Source of the DNA: Akkermansiaceae bacterium
Lineage (GTDB): Bacteria; Verrucomicrobiota; Verrucomicrobiia; Verrucomicrobiales; Akkermansiaceae
Assembly: GCA_014379305.1 (NCBI GenBank)
Contig: JACMMB010000198.1
Location: 1-6,273, forward strand
DNA length: 6,273 bases
Reading direction: 5' to 3'
Shown: in pieces, positions 1 to 5,801 of the stretch
Layout of the letters: every line of letters begins with the position of its first letter
How positions within the stretch are numbered: position 1 is the stretch's first letter
The notes under the pieces: generated by a model
Database searches by the model: none
Told to the model about the DNA's origin: nothing
Seen by the model: only the letters and a program-made list of their open reading frames with translations
Program-made: the position numbers and the translations under genes

Positions 1-123
1 ATCATCGAGGCGATGAAGGTGATGAACGAGATCAAGGCGGAACGGTCCGGGACAATATGTGCGGTGGTTGCGGAGGACGGAAACCCGGTGCAGTACGGGG
101 ACGTGCTCTTCCGCATCAAGTAG
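1..123 (+). CDS. accB: Biotin carboxyl carrier protein of acetyl-CoA carboxylase, 3' end only
   Basis: The first 40 codons of the window, ending in TAG, are the C-terminal end of a biotinyl domain. The biotin attachment motif EAMKVMNEI is visible at local residues 3-11, with the lysine at local residue 6 as the biotinylation site. It is followed by the usual second half of the lipoyl/biotinyl hammerhead fold (a GTI strand, then a DGxxVxYGxxLF ending). The protein carries the carboxyl group made by biotin carboxylase to the carboxyltransferase of acetyl-CoA carboxylase, the first step of fatty-acid synthesis. The start lies left of the window, so total length cannot be judged. It is followed 27 bases later by accC, the standard accBC pair, which separates it from biotin domains of other carboxylases. 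Confidence 0.93.
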   Translation: MIEAMKVMNEIKAERSGTICAVVAEDGNPVQYGDVLFRIK

Positions 124-150
124 TGCGCCCACCTGACCGAATCCAACGAA

Positions 151-1503
151 ATGTTCAAACGTGTCCTGGTAGCAAATCGCGGGGAAATCGCACTGAGGAT
201 CATCCGTGCCTGTCATGAACTGGAGGTCGAGTCCGTGGCGGTTTACTCCGAGGCGGATGTGGATTCCATGCATGTGCAGCTGGCGGATCAGGCGGTATGC
301 ATCGGCCCCGCAGCGAGTAAGGAAAGCTACCTGAAGCCGGATCGGATTATCGCTGCGGCGGAAATTACGGGCGCGGATGCGATCCATCCGGGTTACGGCT
401 TTCTTTCTGAAAACGCCCGCTTTGCGGAAATTTGCTCGACCTCCGGGATCACTTTCATCGGGCCGTCATCGGAAATCATTTCCATGATGGGCGACAAGGC
501 GACCGCGCGGGCGACCGCGGTGGCGAACGGCGTGCCGATCACTCCGGGTTCGGGGATCATGGCGGATGAGCACGAGGCTTTTGAGGAGGCGCTGAAGATC
601 GGGCTGCCGGTGATGATCAAGGCGACGGCGGGTGGCGGCGGACGCGGCATGCGGCCATGTTATAAGCAGGAAGAGTTCAAATCGCAGTTCCAGGCGGCCT
701 CGAATGAGGCCTTGGCGGTTTTTGGAAATGGCGACTGTTATCTGGAGAAACTGGTGATCAATCCGCATCATATCGAGTTCCAGGTCATTGCGGATTCGCA
801 TGGGCATTATATCCACCTCGGCGAGCGGGATTGCTCCATGCAGCGCCGGAATCAGAAGATCATCGAGGAGTGTCCATCGACATTGCTCTCTGCGGATATG
901 AGGGCGCGGATGGGCAAGGCATCGGTGGATCTGATTACGGCGATCAATTACCAGAACGCGGGCACGATCGAGTATCTGGTCGATGAGGCGGGGGAGAATT
1001 TCTATTTCATGGAGATGAACACGCGGATCCAGGTGGAGCATCCGGTGACGGAGGAAGTGATGGGTTGCGAGCTGATCAAGGAGCAGATCCGGGTTGCGGC
1101 AGGCGAGCCGCTTTCACGCCATGTATTGGAAGTGAATCCGCGTGGCCACGCCATCGAGTGCCGGATCAATGCGGAAGATCCTTATAATAATTTCATGCCG
1201 AGTCCCGGCACCATTTCCCTCTGGTATGCACCGGGCGGGAAAGGGGTGCGGGTGGATACGCACGTGTATTCCGGCTATACGGTGCCGCCTTATTACGACT
1301 CGATGATTGCCAAACTGATTGTCATCGGGGCGACGCGTGAGATCGCAATCGCGCGGATGAAGCGTGCGCTCGGTGAGTTCATGATCGAAGGGATCAAGAC
1401 GACGATTCCTTTCCAAAAGGAAATCCTTAATCACCCGGATTTCGCGGCGGGAAAATACGATATCGGCTGGGTGGCGCGGTTTCTTGAAGAGAAAAAGCTG
1501 TGA
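151..1503 (+). CDS. accC: Biotin carboxylase subunit of acetyl-CoA carboxylase
   Basis: A full-length 450-residue biotin carboxylase, the usual size for free-standing AccC. It carboxylates biotin on AccB using ATP and bicarbonate, in the cytoplasm. Domains in order: N-terminal biotin carboxylase domain (about 1-115, starting FKRVLVANRGEIA), ATP-grasp domain (about 116-320), and C-terminal domain (about 330-445). Visible residues match the E. coli enzyme closely: K116, the ATP lysine at 157, the glycine loop GGGGRGM (161-167), H207, E274, E288, N290, R292, the QVEHPVTE motif (294-301) and R338 in AIECRIN. No key residue is missing. The ATG at 151 is chosen because the family starts right before this strand; no clear Shine-Dalgarno sequence precedes it. 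It lies 27 bases after accB and its stop overlaps the next gene, so the three are probably co-transcribed. Confidence 0.97.
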   Translation: MFKRVLVANRGEIALRIIRACHELEVESVAVYSEADVDSMHVQLADQAVCIGPAASKESYLKPDRIIAAAEITGADAIHPGYGFLSENARFAEICSTSGITFIGPSSEIISMMGDKATARATAVANGVPITPGSGIMADEHEAFEEALKIGLPVMIKATAGGGGRGMRPCYKQEEFKSQFQAASNEALAVFGNGDCYLEKLVINPHHIEFQVIADSHGHYIHLGERDCSMQRRNQKIIEECPSTLLSADMRARMGKASVDLITAINYQNAGTIEYLVDEAGENFYFMEMNTRIQVEHPVTEEVMGCELIKEQIRVAAGEPLSRHVLEVNPRGHAIECRINAEDPYNNFMPSPGTISLWYAPGGKGVRVDTHVYSGYTVPPYYDSMIAKLIVIGATREIAIARMKRALGEFMIEGIKTTIPFQKEILNHPDFAAGKYDIGWVARFLEEKKL

Positions 1504-2147
1504 ACCGTTTGGCGCGGAGGAAACGGCTTGAGGATGCGTGGCTCTACGGGATCGTTGACTTTGGATATGTGGCGGCGGAGGAAATCGCGAAGATCACTCA
1601 AGATTTGCTGACCGGCGGCGCGGATGTGTTGCAGTTGCGGGCGAAAGGGGTGGAGCTGGAAACGGTTGCCGCAGCTGCCCGTGAAATGATCCCATTGTGC
1701 AAGGCGGCAGGCGTTCCTTTCATTTTAAATGACTACCCTGAAATGGCTGTGGCGCTCGGCGCGGATGGTGTGCATGTGGGGCAGGAAGACGGGATGTTGA
1801 AGGAGGTGAGGAACATCGTTGGCGCGGAAATTTTGATCGGGCGATCAACCCACTCATTGGAACAGGCACAGGCGGCACTTGATGAAGGGGCGGATTACAT
1901 CGGCTACGGCCCGCTGTTTCCGACGCCGACGAAGGCGGGCAGAACGGCCATTGGTCTGCATGGGGTGCGGAGGATGGAGGATCAGGTAGGGCGGCATTTG
2001 CCGGCCTTTTGTATCGGCGGGATCAGGCCGGAGAATCTTGATCAGGTGATCGCCGCAGGGGCGCGGCGGTGCGTGGTGGTTTCCTATTTGCTTACCGCGG
2101 AAGATGTCGCTGCGGCAGCCAGCGAGCTTAAGGACAAACTTCGTTAG
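1500..2147 (+). CDS. thiE: Thiamine-phosphate synthase (thiamine-phosphate pyrophosphorylase)
   Basis: A 215-residue TIM-barrel protein of the ThiE/TenI family, normal in length. ThiE joins hydroxymethylpyrimidine diphosphate and thiazole phosphate to make thiamine phosphate. Motifs in order: QLRAK (45-49), ILND (75-78), GVHVGQED (90-97), IGRSTHS (113-119), DYIGYGPLFPTPTK (132-145) and the phosphate-binding CIGGI (171-175). The diphosphate/Mg ligands N77, D78 and D97 and the loop residues S116, T144 and K145 are present, which favours true ThiE over the non-catalytic TenI branch. The start is a GTG whose last two bases lie in the TGA stop of accC (GTGA overlap), so translational coupling is likely. 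Placement behind accBC rather than with other thi genes is unusual. A few extra N-terminal residues (NRLARRKRLEDA) precede the barrel; a later start is possible but no better one is seen. Confidence 0.9.
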   Translation: MNRLARRKRLEDAWLYGIVDFGYVAAEEIAKITQDLLTGGADVLQLRAKGVELETVAAAAREMIPLCKAAGVPFILNDYPEMAVALGADGVHVGQEDGMLKEVRNIVGAEILIGRSTHSLEQAQAALDEGADYIGYGPLFPTPTKAGRTAIGLHGVRRMEDQVGRHLPAFCIGGIRPENLDQVIAAGARRCVVVSYLLTAEDVAAAASELKDKLR

Positions 2148-2162
2148 CCGATGGTTTCGCGG

Positions 2163-2192
2163 TTGGACTCGCCATGGATTCGCCGTTAAGAA
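2163..2192 (+). promoter_or_regulatory. Candidate promoter of asnS
   Basis: TTGGAC (2163-2168) and TAAGAA (2187-2192) are separated by 18 bases, resembling sigma-70-type -35 and -10 boxes. Transcription would start near 2199, only about five bases before the ATG at 2204 and downstream of the alternative ATG at 2174. The -10 match is weak. The block resembles the candidate ndk promoter: both read TTG-S-AC, then CGCCAT-S-GA, then CGCC, then TAA. This is inference from sequence only. Confidence 0.4.
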
Positions 2193-2203
2193 GCGTCCAG
2201 ACC

Positions 2204-3574
2204 ATGCGCACACTTATCAAGCACGTCCTTACCCGCAGCGAGCCGGCCGATGATATCGAAGAAATTGAAGTGGCGGGGTGGATCCGCACCCGCCGGGATG
2301 CAAAGGCCTTTTCGTTCATCGAGCTCAACGATGGCAGCACGATCCTCAATCTTCAAATTGTCGCCGATTCTGGAATTCCAGGCTACGAGTCGATGCCGCA
2401 GCTGACGACCGGGGCTTCGGTGCGGGTGTTCGGGAAATTGATTCCATCACCGGCGCAGGGGCAGGACTGGGAGCTGCAGGCGACTTCGCTCAAGCTGCTG
2501 GGCATCGCGCCGGATGATTATCCATTGCAGAAAAAAGGGCACAGCCCGGAGTTCCTGCGCTCCATCGCCCATTTGCGGCCACGGACCAATCTCTTCGGCG
2601 CGGCTTTCCGGATTCGCTCCCGGCTCGCGTACGCGGTGCATCGGTTTTTTCAGGAACGCGATTTCGTTTACGTCCACACCCCGATCATCACGGCCAGCGA
2701 TTGCGAGGGCGCGGGGGAAATGTTCCGGGTCACGACTCTGGACGACCGGACGGTTTCCAAAGACGCCGGGGATTTCTTCGGGAAACGCGCCTACCTCACC
2801 GTCTCCGGCCAGCTGGAAGGGGAAACTTTCGCCTGCGCGCTTTCCAACATCTACACCTTCGGCCCGACCTTCCGGGCTGAGAATTCGAACACCTCGCGCC
2901 ACGCCGCCGAGTTCTGGATGATCGAGCCTGAAGTCGCGTTCTGCGATCTGGAAGGCGACATGGATCTTGCGGAGGAGATGATCCGCTTTCTCGTCAGGGA
3001 AGCTCTCGAAGGCCAGGATCACGATCTCTCGATCTGCGAGAAATTCGTCGATAAAACCCTCCGCCAGCGGCTGGAGCACGTCGCCGCGCATGCGTTCCAG
3101 CGCATCACTTACACGGAAGCGGTCAAGCTCCTCGAAGGCTGCGGGAAAACATTCCAATACCCGGTCGCCTACGGCCTCAATCTGCAATCCGAGCACGAGC
3201 GCTGGCTTACCGAGGAATATTTCAAGCAGCCGGTCACCGTTTACAACTACCCGAAGGAGATCAAACCGTTTTACATGCGCCTCAACGAGGACGGAAAGAC
3301 AGTCACCGCCATGGATCTGCTCGTCCCGGGCATCGGTGAAATCATCGGCGGCTCCCAGCGGGAGGAGCGCTACGAAGTGCTGCTGGAAAACTTCAGCCAC
3401 CACGGCATCGATGCCGAAGCCTATTCCTGGTACTCCGATCTGCGGAAATACGGCACCGTGCCGCATGCCGGATTCGGCCTCGGCTTCGAGCGGCTGCTGA
3501 TGTTTGTCACCGGAATTTCAAACATCCGCGACGTCATCCCGTTTCCGCGGACCCCGGGGCATTGTGAATTCTAG
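2204..3574 (+). CDS. asnS: Asparaginyl-tRNA synthetase (class IIb)
   Basis: A 456-residue asparagine-tRNA ligase, the usual bacterial length, which charges tRNA-Asn in the cytoplasm. Residues counted from the ATG at 2204: N-terminal OB-fold anticodon-binding domain (about 20-105, with VAGWIRTRRDAKAFSFIELNDGS), then the class II catalytic core. Motif 1 lies around 136-166 (RIRSRLAYAVHRFFQERDF, then HTPIIT), motif 2 is FRAENSNTSRHAAEFWMIEPE-like (223-243), and motif 3 is GFGLGFERLLMF (423-434). YNYPKEIKPFYMRL (347-360) and the C-terminal IRDVIPFPRTPG typify AsnRS rather than AspRS. An in-frame ATG at 2174 would add ten residues (MDSPLRSVQT). The later start is preferred because it fits the family's N-terminus and because the promoter-like boxes at 2163-2192 would place the transcript start after 2174. 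The 3' half is notably rich in C-ending codons. Confidence 0.95.
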   Translation: MRTLIKHVLTRSEPADDIEEIEVAGWIRTRRDAKAFSFIELNDGSTILNLQIVADSGIPGYESMPQLTTGASVRVFGKLIPSPAQGQDWELQATSLKLLGIAPDDYPLQKKGHSPEFLRSIAHLRPRTNLFGAAFRIRSRLAYAVHRFFQERDFVYVHTPIITASDCEGAGEMFRVTTLDDRTVSKDAGDFFGKRAYLTVSGQLEGETFACALSNIYTFGPTFRAENSNTSRHAAEFWMIEPEVAFCDLEGDMDLAEEMIRFLVREALEGQDHDLSICEKFVDKTLRQRLEHVAAHAFQRITYTEAVKLLEGCGKTFQYPVAYGLNLQSEHERWLTEEYFKQPVTVYNYPKEIKPFYMRLNEDGKTVTAMDLLVPGIGEIIGGSQREERYEVLLENFSHHGIDAEAYSWYSDLRKYGTVPHAGFGLGFERLLMFVTGISNIRDVIPFPRTPGHCEF

Positions 3575-3589
3575 CTGCCGTGAAAAGTC

Positions 3590-3618
3590 TTGCACGCCGC
3601 CATCGACCCGCCTAATTC
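3590..3618 (+). promoter_or_regulatory. Candidate promoter of ndk giving a leaderless message
   Basis: TTGCAC (3590-3595), preceded by an AAAAG stretch, and TAATTC (3613-3618) are exactly 17 bases apart. The -10-like box ends six bases before the ndk ATG at 3625, so initiation at the normal distance would fall on the A of the start codon. No Shine-Dalgarno sequence precedes the ATG, which agrees with leaderless translation. The -10 box is only a partial consensus match, and the housekeeping sigma preference of this organism is unknown. Confidence 0.45.
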
Positions 3619-3624
3619 CAAGCC

Positions 3625-4044
3625 ATGGCTCTAGAGACTACCCTGATTTTGTTGAAACCGGATGCGATTGAGAAAAACCTCACCGGCGAGGTTTTGTCCC
3701 GCTTCCAGAAGGAAGGCTTCACCATCCGCAGCATCAAGATGATGCAACTCGATGAAGCCATCCTCCGCGAGCATTACGCCCATGTCGCCGACAAGCCGTT
3801 TTTCCCGGAGATCGTCGCTTTCATGAGCAAGACCCCGGTCATCGCCCTTGCCCTCGCAGGTGAGGAGGTCATCGCCAGGGTGCGCGATCTCCTCGGCCCG
3901 ACGAATTCCCAGCTCGCTCCGAAAGGCACGATCCGCGGCGATTTCGGCGAGGACATGATGACCAACGTCTGCCATGCCTCCGATTCTTCCGAGGCCGCCG
4001 AGGCCGAGATCCAGCGCTTCTTCAAGACCGGCGAAGTGTTCTGA
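3625..4044 (+). CDS. ndk: Nucleoside diphosphate kinase
   Basis: A 139-residue NDK, the standard size. It transfers the gamma phosphate from ATP to other nucleoside diphosphates through a phosphohistidine and so balances the NTP and dNTP pools. The N-terminus TLILLKPDAIEKNLTGEV holds the conserved K11; GPTN lies at 91-94, GTIRGDFG at 101-108, and the active-site NVCHASDS at 114-121 with H117 as the phosphorylated histidine. The usual small residue before this histidine is a cysteine here (C116), a mild variation. The ATG at 3625 is fixed by the family's N-terminus. It lies 50 bases after asnS with its own promoter-like boxes, and 15 bases before the beta-CASP gene, with which it is probably co-transcribed. 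Confidence 0.97.
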   Translation: MALETTLILLKPDAIEKNLTGEVLSRFQKEGFTIRSIKMMQLDEAILREHYAHVADKPFFPEIVAFMSKTPVIALALAGEEVIARVRDLLGPTNSQLAPKGTIRGDFGEDMMTNVCHASDSSEAAEAEIQRFFKTGEVF

Positions 4045-4059
4045 GGCGGCTAAGAAAAT

Positions 4060-5421
4060 ATGGTTTTCAAGAGTTTATGCAGGGATGTCGGAATCGGGGC
4101 GAATTCCTATTTGCTCAAATCAGGCGGCATCAGCGTGATTCTTGACGCGGGGATGCACCCCAAGGAGGAGGGCCTGACCGCGATCCCGCGCTACGAGCTG
4201 GTGGATGAAAACACGGTGGATGCGATCTTCGTGACGCATTCGCACCTGGATCATGTGGGAACCCTGCCGGTGCTCATGGAGCAGCAAAAAGACGCTCGCG
4301 TGTTCCTTTCCCCGGAGACTGCGGAGCTGGCCTTAGCGATGCTGCACAACTCGGTCAACGTCATGGAATCCAAGCGCACCGAGCTTGGCATCACCGATTA
4401 TCCGTTCTTCCATCACGGCCAGCTTGATCGCATGAAGGGCTCCTTCGAGCTGCGCAATGTCGGTCGGAACTTCGAGGTGGATGCGGGTGGGAAAATCCGG
4501 GCGGAGTTCTTTGATGCCGGACACATCATGGGCTCGGTCGGCGTGATGTTCGAGATCGAGGGGAAAAAGGTTTTCTACACCGGGGATGTGAATTTCGAGG
4601 ACAGCACGCTCCAGAAAGGCGCGATTTTCCCCCAGGGCGAAGTCGATGTCCTGATTGTGGAAACGACGCGCGGCGAGCAGGCGCGGCGGGCGGATTACTC
4701 ACGGCGGGCGGAGGAAAACGCCTTCGCGGAGGCGATCAACGGCGTGCTCAAGCGCGGCGGCTCGGCGCTGGTGCCGGTATTTGCGATGGGGAAAACCCAG
4801 GAAGTCCTGGCCATGCTGCAGCGCTTCAAGGAAGACGGTCTGCTGAATAAGAAAACGCCGGTCTACATCGGAGGCCTGAGCACGAAGATGACCACGATTT
4901 ACGACAAGTTCAGCGATGTCTCGCGGCGGAACCGGCGGGGGTTCAAATTTCTCACCGACATGGAGCTGGCGGGCGGCAACCGCAAACGGGTCGGGCCGAT
5001 CCCGTTCAACAACGGCTGCATCTACGCGCTATCGAGCGGCATGATGTCGGAGAAAACGGTATCGAACAACTTCGCGCGGCAGGGGGTTTTGGAAAACAAG
5101 AAGCACGGGCTGTTCTTCGTCGGCTATGCGGATTCCCAGACACCGGGCGGCAGGATCCGCGCGGCCAAACCGGGCGACAAGGTGATCCTCGATCCGGCTT
5201 ACCCGGCGGTCCCGCTGAATTGCGAGGTGCGGGTCTTCGATTTCAGCGGCCATTCGACCCGGGATGCGATTGCGGACTTCGCCGTCAGCGTGAAGCCGAA
5301 GAAAATTTTCCTCGTCCACGGCGATCTCGGCGCGATGGGCTGGTTCAAGCAAGAGCTGGAGCGCCGCCTGCCCGGTGCGGAGGTCTATATCCCGGAGCCC
5401 GGGGTGGAGTTCGAGTTGTAG
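4060..5421 (+). CDS. Metallo-beta-lactamase fold, beta-CASP family protein (CPSF73/RNase J superfamily), probable RNA-processing nuclease
   Basis: A 453-residue protein with a complete set of metallo-beta-lactamase and beta-CASP motifs. Motif 1 aspartate is in ILDAG (D29), motif 2 is THSHLDHVG (H60, H62, D64, H65), motif 3 is AGHIMGS (H155) and motif 4 is YTGD (D176). Beta-CASP motif A is VET (E201), motif B is FSGHST (H398) and motif C is FLVHGD (H420). The beta-CASP insert spans roughly 205-385, followed by the return to the metallo-beta-lactamase fold. Known members of this class cut or degrade RNA with two zinc ions. Length fits the COG1236/CPSF73-like branch and is shorter than typical RNase J, whose C-terminal domain is absent. 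The segment ALSSGMMSEKTVSNNFA (323-339) replaces the more common SGM-LTGG type loop, and ETTRGE (201-206) replaces EST-YG. There is no signal peptide, so a cytoplasmic location is expected. Exact substrate is not determinable. It lies 15 bases after ndk; GAGG at 4043-4046 is a poor, distant ribosome site. Confidence 0.88.
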   Translation: MVFKSLCRDVGIGANSYLLKSGGISVILDAGMHPKEEGLTAIPRYELVDENTVDAIFVTHSHLDHVGTLPVLMEQQKDARVFLSPETAELALAMLHNSVNVMESKRTELGITDYPFFHHGQLDRMKGSFELRNVGRNFEVDAGGKIRAEFFDAGHIMGSVGVMFEIEGKKVFYTGDVNFEDSTLQKGAIFPQGEVDVLIVETTRGEQARRADYSRRAEENAFAEAINGVLKRGGSALVPVFAMGKTQEVLAMLQRFKEDGLLNKKTPVYIGGLSTKMTTIYDKFSDVSRRNRRGFKFLTDMELAGGNRKRVGPIPFNNGCIYALSSGMMSEKTVSNNFARQGVLENKKHGLFFVGYADSQTPGGRIRAAKPGDKVILDPAYPAVPLNCEVRVFDFSGHSTRDAIADFAVSVKPKKIFLVHGDLGAMGWFKQELERRLPGAEVYIPEPGVEFEL

Positions 5422-5486
5422 GCGGATAGCCAGAATCGGAAGGCAGGGAACTTTGGCTGGCGGCGGGTGGGCTGGCGGCGATTTGA
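5422..5486 (+). other. G-rich intergenic stretch after the beta-CASP gene
   Basis: No gene is seen here. The stretch contains GCGGATA immediately after the stop codon (5422-5428), the same half-site that forms the palindromes further on, and GGCTGGCGGCG twice, 15 bases apart (5455-5465 and 5470-5480). No hairpin followed by a T-run is present, so no intrinsic terminator can be called for the ndk/beta-CASP transcript in this stretch. Confidence 0.5.
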
Positions 5487-5547
5487 TGGCGGATGATATC
5501 CGCCACTCCTTGGGAATCCTTTGAGGAGCTGCGGATAGTATCCGCAG
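5487..5547. repeat. Three abutting hairpins in a symmetric 61-base palindromic block (REP/BIME-like)
   Basis: Hairpin 1 (5487-5505) has arms TGGCGGAT and ATCCGCCA around GAT. Hairpin 3 (5529-5547) has arms CTGCGGAT and ATCCGCAG around AGT. Each has a perfect 8-bp stem and both share GCGGAT and ATCCGC. The 23 bases exactly between them (5506-5528) start with CTCCT and end with AGGAG, a third 5-bp stem around a 13-base loop. The hairpin centres are 42 bp apart and the midpoint is the centre of the middle stem. There is no T-tract, so this is not a classical terminator. Possible roles are an RNA stability or transcript-end structure for the upstream operon, an interspersed palindromic repeat, or a paired operator. 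GGGCTGG flanks the block on both sides (5469-5475, 5547-5553), though the area is G-rich. Confidence 0.75.
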
Positions 5548-5612
5548 GGCTGGAAAAGTTGACGGCATAAGCTGCTAATTTGGCAACAAAGGCTGCTAAG
5601 ATCATGGTAAAA

Positions 5613-5801
5613 GCTAAATTTTATGTGTCAATATGAACATTGTATGGCGAAATATGAACATTGTGTGGCGTCTTATCTAAATTGTATGGCACTATATCAA
5701 AATGGTATGGCATCTTATGAAAGTTGTCTGGCATCTTATGAAAATTGAGCGGCGTCTTATGAACTTTGTATGGCATCTTATGAAAATTTTATGACACACT
5801 C
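5613..5801. repeat. Tandem array of 21-bp direct repeats, nine units
   Basis: Nine units of exactly 21 bp begin at 5613, 5634, 5655, 5676, 5697, 5718, 5739, 5760 and 5781 with no indels. The core consensus is TGAAAATTGTATGGC followed by a six-base tail most often ATCTTA. Over the eight units from 5634 the columns holding T1, A4, T7, G13, C15 and T20 are invariant; the first unit (5613) and the tail of the last are degenerate. The consensus is about 29% GC, far below the neighbouring genes. All units face the same way and there are no unique spacers, so it is not CRISPR. Twenty-one bp is two helical turns, so the units would present the same DNA face to a protein. The array is bounded by TGTGTCA (5624-5630) and TGACACA (5792-5798). 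Transposon-end binding sites, iteron-like protein sites or an old minisatellite are all possible. Confidence 0.85.

Noticed and set aside
2447..3466. Long minus-strand reading frame opposite asnS
   Set aside because: It is the shadow of a confidently identified asparaginyl-tRNA synthetase; its translation shows no family motifs.
4051..4056. TAAGAA before the beta-CASP gene as a -10 box
   Set aside because: It ends only three bases before the ATG and no -35-like box lies at suitable distance; read-through from ndk is simpler.
5487..5547. Rho-independent terminator
   Set aside because: The hairpins are strong but neither is followed by a T-run on either strand, so an intrinsic terminator is not supported.
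5345..5605. 86-residue minus-strand reading frame across the beta-CASP 3' end and hairpins
   Set aside because: It is largely the reverse complement of a well-supported gene end and of palindromic DNA, with no recognisable domain.
5613..5801. CRISPR array
   Set aside because: Repeats are directly contiguous at 21 bp with no unique spacers, units are imperfect, and no cas gene is present.
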